Assembly: GCA_017652345.1 (NCBI GenBank)
Contig: JAGCBE010000284.1
Span: 1-15,265, forward strand
Source of the DNA: Methanobrevibacter sp.
GTDB taxonomy: Archaea; Methanobacteriota; Methanobacteria; Methanobacteriales; Methanobacteriaceae
Length of the DNA: 15,265 bases
Direction of reading: 5' to 3'
Below the pieces are notes generated by a model. The model saw nothing but the letters and a program-made list of their open reading frames with translations, was not told where the DNA came from and ran no database searches. Made by a program: the position numbers and the translations under genes. Below, piece after piece: positions 1 through 6,416 of the stretch. Each line of letters starts with the position of its first letter. Within the stretch, counting starts at the first letter, position 1.

Positions 1-12
1 AAAGTAGTAAGG
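1..12. repeat. Left inverted terminal repeat / protein-primed replication origin
   Basis: The window opens with AAAGTAGTAAGG. The complement of the last 12 bases is AAAGTCGTAATG, so 10 of 12 positions agree and the first five (AAAGT) are identical. phi29 and its close relatives also begin AAAGTA. Protein-primed genomes start with a short reiteration (here AAA) that allows the sliding-back step after the first nucleotide is linked to the terminal protein. The match at both exact ends, in a genome with a protein-primed polymerase, indicates true genome termini rather than an arbitrary contig break. Confidence 0.8.
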
Positions 13-110
13 GAGTTTCGGGTGTTCTGATCATTTTCCCAGGGTTAAAGAATATAGGCGGCTCTTTATGATCTTCAGCAGCAAATTTTTTCACAAATTG
101 CAAAATAACT

Positions 111-126
111 ATTGCACAATGTGCAA
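111..126. promoter_or_regulatory. Operator-like palindrome O1
   Basis: TTGCACA-A-TGTGCAA (112-126) is a perfect inverted repeat with 7-bp arms around one central base, preceded by A at 111. It covers the -35 of P1. The same ATTGCACAATG core occurs at the other two early promoters (1165 and 5717/5729). The likely ligand is the HTH protein encoded at 1209-1415, but this is inferred from context only. Confidence 0.6.
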
Positions 127-140
127 AAGCATGATATACT
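112..140 (+). promoter_or_regulatory. Early promoter P1 (sigma-A type, extended -10)
   Basis: TTGCAC at 112-117 is followed after exactly 17 bp by TATACT at 135-140, with a TG at 132-133 giving an extended -10. The first gene starts 54 bp after the -10. The region before it (1-111) has no convincing gene. The -35 hexamer lies inside the palindrome at 112-126, so a protein bound there would block RNA polymerase. Confidence 0.75.
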
Positions 141-193
141 TAAGCTATAAAAGGAAAGGCAAAACCAAAACAAAAATTTTAGGAGGTAACAAA

Positions 194-541
194 ATGGCAC
201 ACTATGATTACAAGGAAATGATGATCGAAGACATCAAGAATTGGATTGAAGACAATGAAATAGAAGAAAGAGATTTTGATTCTCTTTATGATCTTCTTTG
301 GGTTGAAGATTCAGTAACAGGTAATGCTTCAGGCTCTTATACTTTTAATGCTTTTGAAGCTAAAGAGTATGTAACAGACAATCTAGAATTAGCAGTTGCT
401 GCTTTTAATGAATTTGGATTAGGTCTTGGCGAATTTGGTACAAGAATTGCCAATGAAGATTGGGAATATTTAGATGTAACAATTAGGTGTTGGTTATTAA
501 GTGAAGTTTTGGGGACAGTCCTTGAAGGAGGTGTAATATGA
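194..541 (+). CDS. Small, very acidic early protein of unknown function
   Basis: This is the first gene of the genome, 115 residues, starting at ATG 194 with AGGAGG at 181-186. An in-frame ATG at 68 lies upstream of the promoter and has no ribosome binding site, so it is not used. By my count the product has 26 Asp/Glu against 6 Lys/Arg, a net charge near -20. A conserved-looking central stretch (SVTGNASGSYTFNAFEAKEY, residues about 39-58) resembles, from memory, a family of small proteins common in gut Firmicutes and their phages; I cannot name a function. Position and acidity would suit a host-takeover or DNA-mimic anti-defence protein, but no motif proves it. It overlaps the next gene by 4 bp (ATGA), so the two are probably translationally coupled. 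Confidence 0.85.
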   Translation: MAHYDYKEMMIEDIKNWIEDNEIEERDFDSLYDLLWVEDSVTGNASGSYTFNAFEAKEYVTDNLELAVAAFNEFGLGLGEFGTRIANEDWEYLDVTIRCWLLSEVLGTVLEGGVI

Positions 542-873
542 ACAAGATTTTTTATTTTGATAATAAAACTGATACGGCATTTATATGGAATGTAAAAAAT
601 AATCGTGATTTGTTTACTATGATCACAAAATGGAATATTCAAATGTTAGATACTGATACATTTATATGTAATGAACCAGCAGCGGCATATTATGATAAGC
701 AGAATTATAGCTATTACAAAAATGCATTGAGAGAATTTGCTAAAGAATGGCAATATAATATATCAAATACTGATGTTTCTTACGGTGATATGTTGGCTTG
801 GTTTACATTCTTTAACAAGTATGGCAAAAGATACGGATTACTCAGAGAGTTTACAGAAAATGGCATAATATAA
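538..873 (+). CDS. Small early protein of unknown function
   Basis: This 111-residue protein starts at ATG 538, overlapping the previous stop by 4 bp, with AAGGAGGTG at 525-533. It is rich in aromatic residues (many Tyr, Phe and Trp) and appears soluble, with no membrane segment or signal peptide. The end (ENGII) resembles the end of the preceding protein (EGGVI), which hints at similar packing but is too short to prove relation. I recognise no family. Its place between two other small genes under P1 marks it as an early accessory gene. Confidence 0.8.
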   Translation: MNKIFYFDNKTDTAFIWNVKNNRDLFTMITKWNIQMLDTDTFICNEPAAAYYDKQNYSYYKNALREFAKEWQYNISNTDVSYGDMLAWFTFFNKYGKRYGLLREFTENGII

Positions 874-887
874 AGGAGGTTTACAAC

Positions 888-1133
888 ATGAAACAGTTAA
901 TAGCAAATTATTCATTTGGTCCTACTCTTTCAGCTAGAGTTTATGCAACAAATAGCAGCAAGATAAATGATGCAAATTATGAAATTTATATCAGGATAGA
1001 ACAGGGTAATTTTAAAGAAGAAGAATTTGCATTTGGTGTAAATGATCTTATGGGTATTAATATACCGTGTTTGATGGCTCAGGGATATTTTAACCCAGTA
1101 ATTGATATATTAGTTGATAAGATGCCCCATTAA
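888..1133 (+). CDS. Small early protein of unknown function
   Basis: This 81-residue protein starts at ATG 888, with AAAGGAGGT at 872-880 overlapping the previous stop codon. The alternating hydrophobic and polar residues in the first half (YEIYIRIEQ region) suggest a beta-rich fold. No known motif is visible. It is the last gene of the first early unit: its stop codon (1131-1133) lies in the loop of the terminator hairpin that ends the unit. Confidence 0.8.
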   Translation: MKQLIANYSFGPTLSARVYATNSSKINDANYEIYIRIEQGNFKEEEFAFGVNDLMGINIPCLMAQGYFNPVIDILVDKMPH

Positions 1134-1143
1134 GGGGCATTTT
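1122..1143 (+). terminator. Rho-independent terminator of early unit 1
   Basis: ATGCCCC (1122-1128) pairs perfectly with GGGGCAT (1134-1140) around a 5-nt loop, ATTAA, followed by TTTTG. The stem overlaps the final codons of the gene at 888-1133. The T-run is short, so termination may be partial, which could let some P1 transcription continue into the regulator gene. Confidence 0.7.
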
Positions 1144-1158
1144 GTCATAATACAATTG

Positions 1159-1187
1159 TTGACTATTGCACAATGTAGCATTATTAT
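1159..1187 (+). promoter_or_regulatory. Early promoter P2, upstream of the HTH regulator and replication genes
   Basis: TTGACT at 1159-1164 and TATTAT at 1182-1187 are separated by 17 bp. A TATAAT at 1185-1190 is an alternative -10 at a looser 20-bp spacing. The spacer contains the ATTGCACAATGTA box (1165-1177). The promoter lies between the terminator at 1122 and the start codon at 1209, so the unit begins here. Confidence 0.7.
1165..1180. promoter_or_regulatory. Operator-like box O2 inside P2
   Basis: ATTGCACAATGTAGCA lies entirely in the spacer between the -35 and -10 of P2. The stretch ACTATTGCACAATGT (1162-1176) is identical to 108-122 at P1. The second arm (TGTAGCA) departs from the perfect palindrome seen at P1, so binding here may be weaker. 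It lies just ahead of the HTH gene, which suggests autoregulation. Confidence 0.55.
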
Positions 1188-1208
1188 AATATCCAGGAGG
1201 TTTAAGAT

Positions 1209-1415
1209 ATGGAAAAAGATATAAATACCATCATGGATATAATGCACTGCGACCCAATAGGGATTCATGTTAAATTTAATATCCCTTTAAGAACTGTTTA
1301 TTCATGGATTGAAGGAGTGAGAAAACCGCCAATATATGTTATTAATATGATGTATGACATTATCCAGTTGGAGGGTTTAACAAATGGCAACGAAGCAGAA
1401 AGATTGGAAAAGTGA
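1209..1415 (+). CDS. Small helix-turn-helix DNA-binding regulator
   Basis: This 68-residue protein starts at ATG 1209 with AGGAGG at 1195-1200. Residues about 15-36 read as a helix-turn-helix: a first helix (IGIHVKFN), a turn at NIP, and a recognition helix PLRTVYSWIEGVR, followed by KPP. The pattern 'F-x-IP-x-RT-x-x-x-W-x-x-G-x-R-x-PP' is typical of small HTH proteins of Firmicutes and their phages. The gene opens the transcription unit carrying terminal protein, polymerase and ATPase, and overlaps the terminal-protein gene by 32 bp. The boxes at 111, 1165 and 5717/5729 make it the likely repressor or switch protein of the early promoters, including its own. It plays the part of phi29 p4/p6 only by position; no similarity is claimed. 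Confidence 0.85.
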   Translation: MEKDINTIMDIMHCDPIGIHVKFNIPLRTVYSWIEGVRKPPIYVINMMYDIIQLEGLTNGNEAERLEK

Positions 1416-2163
1416 GTGGGAAAAAGAAGCTGCAAAAGCTCGCAAATTAGCAAAGAGAGCTAATCAAAGACTTCTAAGGCTTGAAAGATATTCAAAGAAT
1501 AAAGGATATTCAGAAATCACAAAATATGCATATGCAAAAGCAGAGCAGCATATTAGAAATTTTTTGAATAAAACAAACGGTAAACCAAGATTTAAAGAGA
1601 GAGTTAGATTAAATGAAGATATAACTGACGGTTCAAAGAAGCTAGAAGGAAATGCATTATATAAGGCAAATGTATTTTCCATCAGACAAAGAATCAAAGC
1701 TCTTGAAGAATTTTTATCATCAGAATCATCAACGATAGGAGAATCAAGGACAGGACCAAAAACAAAAGGTGTAAAAGCCATTTATGAAAAAAGAGCAAAA
1801 ACCATAACAGATGAATATTTGAAATATGGTCTTACACTATCGGACAATGATCTAAAGAGATTTTTTGAATCTAAGAAGCAAGCAAAACTTGAAAAAATAG
1901 TTGGTTCAAAGCAAATGTTTATAGTTGCTGCTATGATAAAGAAATTAGATATTAAAGGCTCTAGGGCAGAAATCGAAGAATTTGTCAAAACACATATTGA
2001 TTTAACTGATGATAAAGAGCTAGATATGAAAAAATCAGAATCCAGGTCAAAATACCTTGAGAGAATGAGAAAGCATCTAAATTATACAGATGATCCTGTC
2101 TTGAATGATCTAATTACAAATGCCTTAAAAGAGGGCATAAACGCAAAGAATATATTTATCTGA
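1384..2163 (+). CDS. Putative terminal protein (DNA replication primer)
   Basis: This 259-residue protein starts at ATG 1384 with GGAGGG at 1370-1375, inside the end of the HTH gene. It is assigned as the terminal protein because it lies immediately upstream of the protein-primed polymerase, as gene 3 lies next to gene 2 in phi29, and because its length is close to phi29 gp3 (266 residues). The first 75 residues are strongly basic and helical (KKxLAKRANQRLLRLERY region), as expected for DNA binding; the rest is charged and mostly helical. The priming hydroxyl cannot be fixed by eye. Ser218, Ser220, Ser222, Tyr224, Tyr234 and Thr235 lie where phi29 has its priming Ser232. The product would prime synthesis at both genome ends and stay covalently bound to the 5' ends. 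Confidence 0.72.
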   Translation: MATKQKDWKSEWEKEAAKARKLAKRANQRLLRLERYSKNKGYSEITKYAYAKAEQHIRNFLNKTNGKPRFKERVRLNEDITDGSKKLEGNALYKANVFSIRQRIKALEEFLSSESSTIGESRTGPKTKGVKAIYEKRAKTITDEYLKYGLTLSDNDLKRFFESKKQAKLEKIVGSKQMFIVAAMIKKLDIKGSRAEIEEFVKTHIDLTDDKELDMKKSESRSKYLERMRKHLNYTDDPVLNDLITNALKEGINAKNIFI

Positions 2164-2181
2164 AACACTGGAGAGTTAAGG

Positions 2182-4428
2182 ATGAAAGAAAGAAGTTTGA
2201 AGTTGTCAAGGTTGGCAGCTTCACATAGAGAATACTTGAAAAAATACCATAAATACAGAATGGTATTTTGGAATAAGTTTGATTATTCGATATTAACAAA
2301 CAATATTATGTACTATCGGAAAAAAGGTCAATTTCAAGATGGCACATGGAATGATGTTATTATCGCAGCAGATACAGAAACCAGTAAAGGGCATGAAGTA
2401 ACAGATGAACCTATGCCTAACCATGTTTGTGCCTGGACAATCTCTTTTAGGGCTTATCATATCAATATAGCGACTATTTATGGCACAAAGCCTAGTGAGA
2501 TGATAGCAGCATTTAAGGAAATAAGAAAAGCCCTTAAAGGTGATGATATTTTTGTATACTTTCATAACTGGAGTTACGATTTTGTATTTTTGCGTCTTTT
2601 CTTATATTTGGCATTTGGCACACCTGTAAAAGAATTAAATACTAAGCCGCATTATCCGATTATGATAGGATTTCAAAATGGGCTTATTATTAAGGATAGT
2701 TTATGCTTGGCTCAGTGCAAGCTTGAAAAATGGGCTTCAGATTTAGGAGTAGAGCATCAAAAAGCGGTTGGTTCATGGGATTATGATCAAATAAGAGATC
2801 AAAATTGTGATTTTTCAGAAAATGAAAAAATATACATAGAGCATGACACATTAGCTCTTGTAGAATGCCTGGATGCTTTTTGCATTTCATTAAATAAGAC
2901 TATATGCAGCATACCTTATACAGCTACAGGCATACCTAGAGAAGAAGTTAGAGAAAGAGCAAAAAGTAATAAAGGCAGGGCAAATTTTACTAGACAGGCT
3001 TTGTCTTATGATCAATTTAAGAAATTTGAAAAATTATATCATGGTGGTTATTCGCATGGTAATAGATTCTATATAGGTGATATTCACACAGAAGAAGAAA
3101 ATGGAGAGATTTGTTCATGTAAAGATTTTCAAAGCTCATATCCGTTTTGCCTTTTGGCATATCGTTACCCCTCATCAAAATTTATACCTTTAGGCAGAAA
3201 TGTTGACCCTGAATATATATTAGATAATTCTGAAGATTATGCATTTGTATTCAGGATTAGTTTTAAGAATATCCGATTAAAAGATAATAAATTGCCTATG
3301 CCGTCATTACAAGCTTCTAAATGTGAGCATTCAATAAATATGGAGATAGAATCAGGTAGAGTGTTAAAAGCAGGATATTGTACATTATACATGTGTGAAC
3401 AGGATTTGATTGTTATCAACAGTATGTATAAATGGGATAAAGAAACAATTTGTACTGAAGTTGAATTATCGCCCAAAGATTATCTCCCCAGGTGGTTTAC
3501 AGATTATGTATATGAACTGTATGCAGAAAAATGTAAGAGAAAGCCTACAAAAGATTCTGACCCAGTATCATATGCTTTAGCAAAAAGTAGGGTTAATAGT
3601 GTGTATGGGCTTACAGTTCAGAAAAGTGTAAGAGAATCTTTTTTAGAAGTTACTGAGCCTGGATATTATAAGATTAATGAAAAAGGTGAAACAGCTTACT
3701 TTGAATCAGGTGATTACAGATTAGATTTTGATAAAGATGAAAGAGAATTATATGAGAAATATTTAAAAAGTCATAATACTGTATTGCCTTATCAATGGGG
3801 ATGCTATTGTACTGCATTTGCTTTTAGAAATTTATTTGAACTGGGTTCATGTGTTAATTGCAAGTATACAAAAAGCGGTAAATTGGCATACCCTCCTAGA
3901 TGGCTATATTCTGATACTGATAGTGCATATAGTGATGATTGGAATGAAGAAAAAGTAAAAGCATATAATGAAAAGTGTAAAGAATTACTATTAGCTAATG
4001 GTTATGGTCCTGTAGTTGTAAATGGTAAAGAATATTGGCTTGGTGTTGCTGAGCCTGATGCAGAATACTCAGAATTTGTAGTTTTAGGACCTAAAAGATA
4101 TTGCGGTAGGTCTGTTGAAGATGGAGAACTGCATATAACAGTTGCAGGTGTACCAAAAGCAGGTGCAAAATGTTTAGAGAATGATATTTCTAAGTTCAAT
4201 AAGAATTTTATATTTGATGGAAATATAACAGGTAAAAAGGCACATTTTTATTTCTTTTCTAAAGAAGGAATAACAATAGATGAATTTGGTAATGAAGTTG
4301 GTGATTCTATTGACCTTGAACCATGTCAATATGATCTAGGTGCTGTTGATAAGTTTGAGTTTACAACAACGGATGATTATTACTTAACATATCTAGGAGA
4401 GGAGAACGAAGATATTTATGATCATTAA
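2182..4428 (+). CDS. Protein-primed family-B DNA polymerase (phi29 type)
   Basis: This 748-residue replicase has all expected motifs in order. Exonuclease: Exo I ADTET (Asp64, Glu66), Exo II YFHNWSYD (Asn129, Asp133), Exo III Y-x-x-x-D (Tyr218, Asp222). Then YHGG (286-289), which matches the YxGG switch between exonuclease and polymerase. Polymerase: motif A DFQSSYP (Asp315), motif B K-x-x-x-NSVYG (Lys468, Asn472), motif C YSDTDS (Asp578, Asp580) and KRY (638-640). It is longer than phi29 polymerase (575 residues): about 60 residues precede Exo I, about 100 separate motifs B and C, where the strand-displacement TPR2 insertion lies, and there is a C-terminal extension. GGAGAG at 2170-2175 supports the ATG at 2182. 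The gene overlaps the ATPase gene by 11 bp. Confidence 0.97.
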   Translation: MKERSLKLSRLAASHREYLKKYHKYRMVFWNKFDYSILTNNIMYYRKKGQFQDGTWNDVIIAADTETSKGHEVTDEPMPNHVCAWTISFRAYHINIATIYGTKPSEMIAAFKEIRKALKGDDIFVYFHNWSYDFVFLRLFLYLAFGTPVKELNTKPHYPIMIGFQNGLIIKDSLCLAQCKLEKWASDLGVEHQKAVGSWDYDQIRDQNCDFSENEKIYIEHDTLALVECLDAFCISLNKTICSIPYTATGIPREEVRERAKSNKGRANFTRQALSYDQFKKFEKLYHGGYSHGNRFYIGDIHTEEENGEICSCKDFQSSYPFCLLAYRYPSSKFIPLGRNVDPEYILDNSEDYAFVFRISFKNIRLKDNKLPMPSLQASKCEHSINMEIESGRVLKAGYCTLYMCEQDLIVINSMYKWDKETICTEVELSPKDYLPRWFTDYVYELYAEKCKRKPTKDSDPVSYALAKSRVNSVYGLTVQKSVRESFLEVTEPGYYKINEKGETAYFESGDYRLDFDKDERELYEKYLKSHNTVLPYQWGCYCTAFAFRNLFELGSCVNCKYTKSGKLAYPPRWLYSDTDSAYSDDWNEEKVKAYNEKCKELLLANGYGPVVVNGKEYWLGVAEPDAEYSEFVVLGPKRYCGRSVEDGELHITVAGVPKAGAKCLENDISKFNKNFIFDGNITGKKAHFYFFSKEGITIDEFGNEVGDSIDLEPCQYDLGAVDKFEFTTTDDYYLTYLGEENEDIYDH

Positions 4429-5518
4429 AAGTCCTGAAGAAAATTACAATGATGGTTACTATCATTTTTCAAAAGACCTTAGAGAATATCCTGAAGCAGG
4501 ATGTTATGTAGTATGGTCCAGGAGAGGTCCAGGAAAGACATATAGTTTTCTTAGATATTGCATTGATAACAGAATCTTCTTTATCTATATGAAAAGAACT
4601 AATGATGATGTTGAATTGTTATGTACAGGTGCAGATAATCCTGATTTAAAGATAGATGCTGACCCATTTGTACCTCTGAATAGAGATTTTGGATGGAATA
4701 TTAAACCTAAGTTGATTCAAAAAGGCATTGGTGCATTTTATGATACAAATGAAGAAGGTGAACCTGTTGGAGAGCCATTAGGAGAAATTGTAAGCATGTC
4801 TAAGATCAAAGCGGTAAAGGGTATGGACATGTCTAAAGCATCATTCATATGTTTTGACGAATTTATCCCTCAAAGTACAGAGGTTGTAAGAAGAAAAGAA
4901 GGTGAAGCATTTGCTGATTTTGTAATGACAGTTATCAGAGATAAGGTCAAAAGAGGTCAAAGATTGCAGCTTGTTTTATTTGCTAATGCAGAAGAAATAA
5001 GTACTCCTTTAACTAATGCTTTTGAATTGGTAGATGATATGGCAGAACTTGCATGGTCAAAAGAAAGTCATTATTTTAATAAAGATAGAAGAATATTATT
5101 ACATCATATAACACAAAAAGAAATTCCTTTAACTAAAGAAGAACTGGATTCAGATATGTTTGTAATGATGAAGGGCACAGCATGGGCACAAAAGGCATTC
5201 TTTGGCGACTTTGCTAATAATGATTTTTCTAATGTAAAGACCTTATCAGTAAAGACAATGAAATGTCTACATAAGATACTGTATAAAAATAAAGACATTT
5301 ATATTTACATGCGACCTCATGATGGAATGCATTATATGACATATTCAAAAGGCTGCTATGTTTATGAGTGGGATTTAAATAAAGAGAATGATCAAAAACT
5401 ATTTTGGATAGAGCATGGTCAAGAACTAAGAGTTGAATGTATCGAAGGTAGGATGAAGTTTGAAAAATATTCTATGTATGATCTTATAGTCAATTACAAA
5501 CAGTTTTTCAAAGTATAG
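4418..5518 (+). CDS. DNA packaging (encapsidation) ATPase, phi29 gp16 type
   Basis: This 366-residue motor protein (phi29 gp16 has 332) would pump the genome into the prohead at the portal vertex. The N-terminal half is an ASCE ATPase: Walker A at residues 34-41 (SRRGPGKT) and Walker B FICFDEFIP (143-151, Asp147/Glu148), the DEF-I-P form typical of this family. A later FANAEE (188-193) may be a sensor segment. The C-terminal third (about 230-366) has mixed Lys/aromatic content where gp16 has its nuclease-like, nucleic-acid-binding domain. The first residue of Walker A is Ser instead of the canonical Gly. In phi29 this gene is late, next to the lysis genes; here it overlaps the polymerase gene in an early-type unit. 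The phi29 motor needs a packaging RNA; a candidate lies at 10151-10264. Confidence 0.93.
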   Translation: MIIKSPEENYNDGYYHFSKDLREYPEAGCYVVWSRRGPGKTYSFLRYCIDNRIFFIYMKRTNDDVELLCTGADNPDLKIDADPFVPLNRDFGWNIKPKLIQKGIGAFYDTNEEGEPVGEPLGEIVSMSKIKAVKGMDMSKASFICFDEFIPQSTEVVRRKEGEAFADFVMTVIRDKVKRGQRLQLVLFANAEEISTPLTNAFELVDDMAELAWSKESHYFNKDRRILLHHITQKEIPLTKEELDSDMFVMMKGTAWAQKAFFGDFANNDFSNVKTLSVKTMKCLHKILYKNKDIYIYMRPHDGMHYMTYSKGCYVYEWDLNKENDQKLFWIEHGQELRVECIEGRMKFEKYSMYDLIVNYKQFFKV

Positions 5519-5528
5519 GAGGTTTGTT

Positions 5529-5717
5529 ATGGCAGGAATTAATCTTAAGTTCAGAGAGGTTGAAAAGATATTAAAGGCTAATGGATTCAAACGAGCAAGG
5601 ACCTCAGGAGATCATGTTATATTCAAGAAGGGTGAACGGCATTTGTCTATACCATGTCCTAAAGTTAATGGTATTGTCTTGCAGCGATTGTTTAAGGAAA
5701 ATAATATAAAATTTTAA
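5529..5717 (+). CDS. hicA: Orphan HicA-like protein (dsRBD-fold mRNA interferase family)
   Basis: This 62-residue protein starts at ATG 5529 with AGGAGG at 5517-5522. It has the HicA plan: an N-terminal helix (KFREVEKILKANGF), the strand-turn RTSGDHVIF with the conserved histidine (His29) of the G-x-H motif, then a strand ending in IPCP and a C-terminal helix (GIVLQRLFKENNI). HicA proteins cleave mRNA and are normally paired with a HicB antitoxin. No HicB-like gene follows: the next gene is in a separate unit and looks unrelated. It is the last gene of the replication unit and may be an RNA-binding or host-shutoff protein instead of half of a toxin-antitoxin pair. The call is by motif, and activity is not shown. 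Confidence 0.8.
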   Translation: MAGINLKFREVEKILKANGFKRARTSGDHVIFKKGERHLSIPCPKVNGIVLQRLFKENNIKF

Positions 5718-5741
5718 TTGCACAATGTATTGCACAATGCA
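5717..5741. promoter_or_regulatory. Tandem operator-like boxes O3a and O3b
   Basis: ATTGCACAATGTA (5717-5729) is followed directly by TTGCACAATGCA (5730-5741), two head-to-tail copies at a 12-bp step. The first is identical over 13 bp to the box at 1165-1177. The second supplies the -35 of promoter P3. Tandem sites 12 bp apart could allow cooperative binding on roughly one face of the helix. Confidence 0.6.
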
Positions 5742-5758
5742 GAATTATATGATAATAT
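5730..5758 (+). promoter_or_regulatory. Early promoter P3 (extended -10)
   Basis: TTGCAC at 5730-5735 is followed after 17 bp by TAATAT at 5753-5758, with TG at 5750-5751. This is the same layout as P1 (TTGCAC, 17 bp, TGn-TAnnnT), and again the box itself is the -35. It lies between the HicA-like gene and the start codon at 5783. Confidence 0.65.
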
Positions 5759-5782
5759 CTAAACATGTAGGAGGTAACTAAT

Positions 5783-6094
5783 ATGAACAGAAATACTAAA
5801 GTTGATATTACAAGTAAAGGTTCTAGGATATATCATTTCTTTTATCTTAAACCTACAGAGTATGACCCATCATTCAAAAGTTTCATCCATCTTTGCAAGT
5901 TATGCAGGAATGTCAACCCTTGCATAGTTAGTATTGATCGTGATGAAAGAAACATTACTATTGAATACCTGGCTTCTAATACTGAATGTGATAGAACACT
6001 GGCAGCTATTGTAGAACAGTATGAAGCAGACAAAGCTAACCATGATTCATTCATGGAAAAATTAAGAGCAAAGAAGGAGTCAGAAAATGCTTGA
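5783..6094 (+). CDS. Unknown protein, first gene of early unit 3
   Basis: This 103-residue protein starts at ATG 5783, with GTAGGAGGT at 5768-5776. The first 60 residues look beta-rich (IYHFFYL, PCIVSI and ITIEYL stretches); the last 35 form a charged helix (about 68-103). Cysteines at 38, 41 and 47 include a CxxC pair, but there is no second pair to make a clear zinc site. No HicB features are present, so it is unlikely to be the antitoxin of the preceding gene. I do not recognise the family. It overlaps the next gene by 8 bp and belongs with presumed replication accessory genes. Confidence 0.85.
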   Translation: MNRNTKVDITSKGSRIYHFFYLKPTEYDPSFKSFIHLCKLCRNVNPCIVSIDRDERNITIEYLASNTECDRTLAAIVEQYEADKANHDSFMEKLRAKKESENA

Positions 6095-6365
6095 ATTAAT
6101 GATAGGTGCAGCATCTTTCTTTTGTGGTTTTGCTTTAATGTTTGCTATTCATAGAGTTCTGTTTGATTACTATGATGAAGATGCAAAGCAGGAGATTTAT
6201 GATCTTAAGTGTGAGATTACTTATCTTAAGGGAGAGAATTATGAACTTAAGGCAGAGATAGAAGAACACAAGAGGACACTTAATAAGATCAATATAGAGG
6301 TTCAGGAGATACATACATTTGCAACACCTGCTGATGTAAGTGATTTGCAATTTTTAGATAATTGA
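6087..6365 (+). CDS. Membrane-anchored coiled-coil protein
   Basis: This 92-residue protein starts at ATG 6087 with AAGGAG at 6073-6078, inside the end of the previous gene. Residues about 4-24 (MIGAASFFCGFALMFAIHRVL) form one hydrophobic membrane segment without a cleavage site. Residues about 30-75 are a highly charged heptad-like helix rich in Glu, Lys and Leu. This N-membrane plus cytoplasmic coiled-coil layout recalls phi29 p16.7, which ties replicating DNA to the membrane, but p16.7 has 130 residues and a C-terminal DNA-binding domain that is not obvious here. Position among early genes, well away from the lysis genes, argues against a holin or spanin. Function is inferred from layout only. 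Confidence 0.82.
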   Translation: MLELMIGAASFFCGFALMFAIHRVLFDYYDEDAKQEIYDLKCEITYLKGENYELKAEIEEHKRTLNKINIEVQEIHTFATPADVSDLQFLDN

Positions 6366-6416
6366 TTTCAACAGCATAGCTGAAGAAATAATATATTTTA
6401 ACAGGAGGTAGTAATC

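Noticed and set aside
1..110. pRNA at the left end, where phi29 encodes it.
   Set aside because: Only short 4-5 bp pairings (such as AAAGA/TCTTT) are visible, with no closed structure of the right size; the region at 10151-10264 is far better.
68..193. Upstream extension of the first reading frame (42 extra codons from ATG 68).
   Set aside because: It contains the P1 promoter and operator and has no ribosome binding site; AGGAGG lies just before ATG 194.
5783..6094. HicB antitoxin for the HicA-like gene.
   Set aside because: It has its own promoter with boxes between, lacks the HicB partial RNase-H pattern and lacks a DNA-binding domain.
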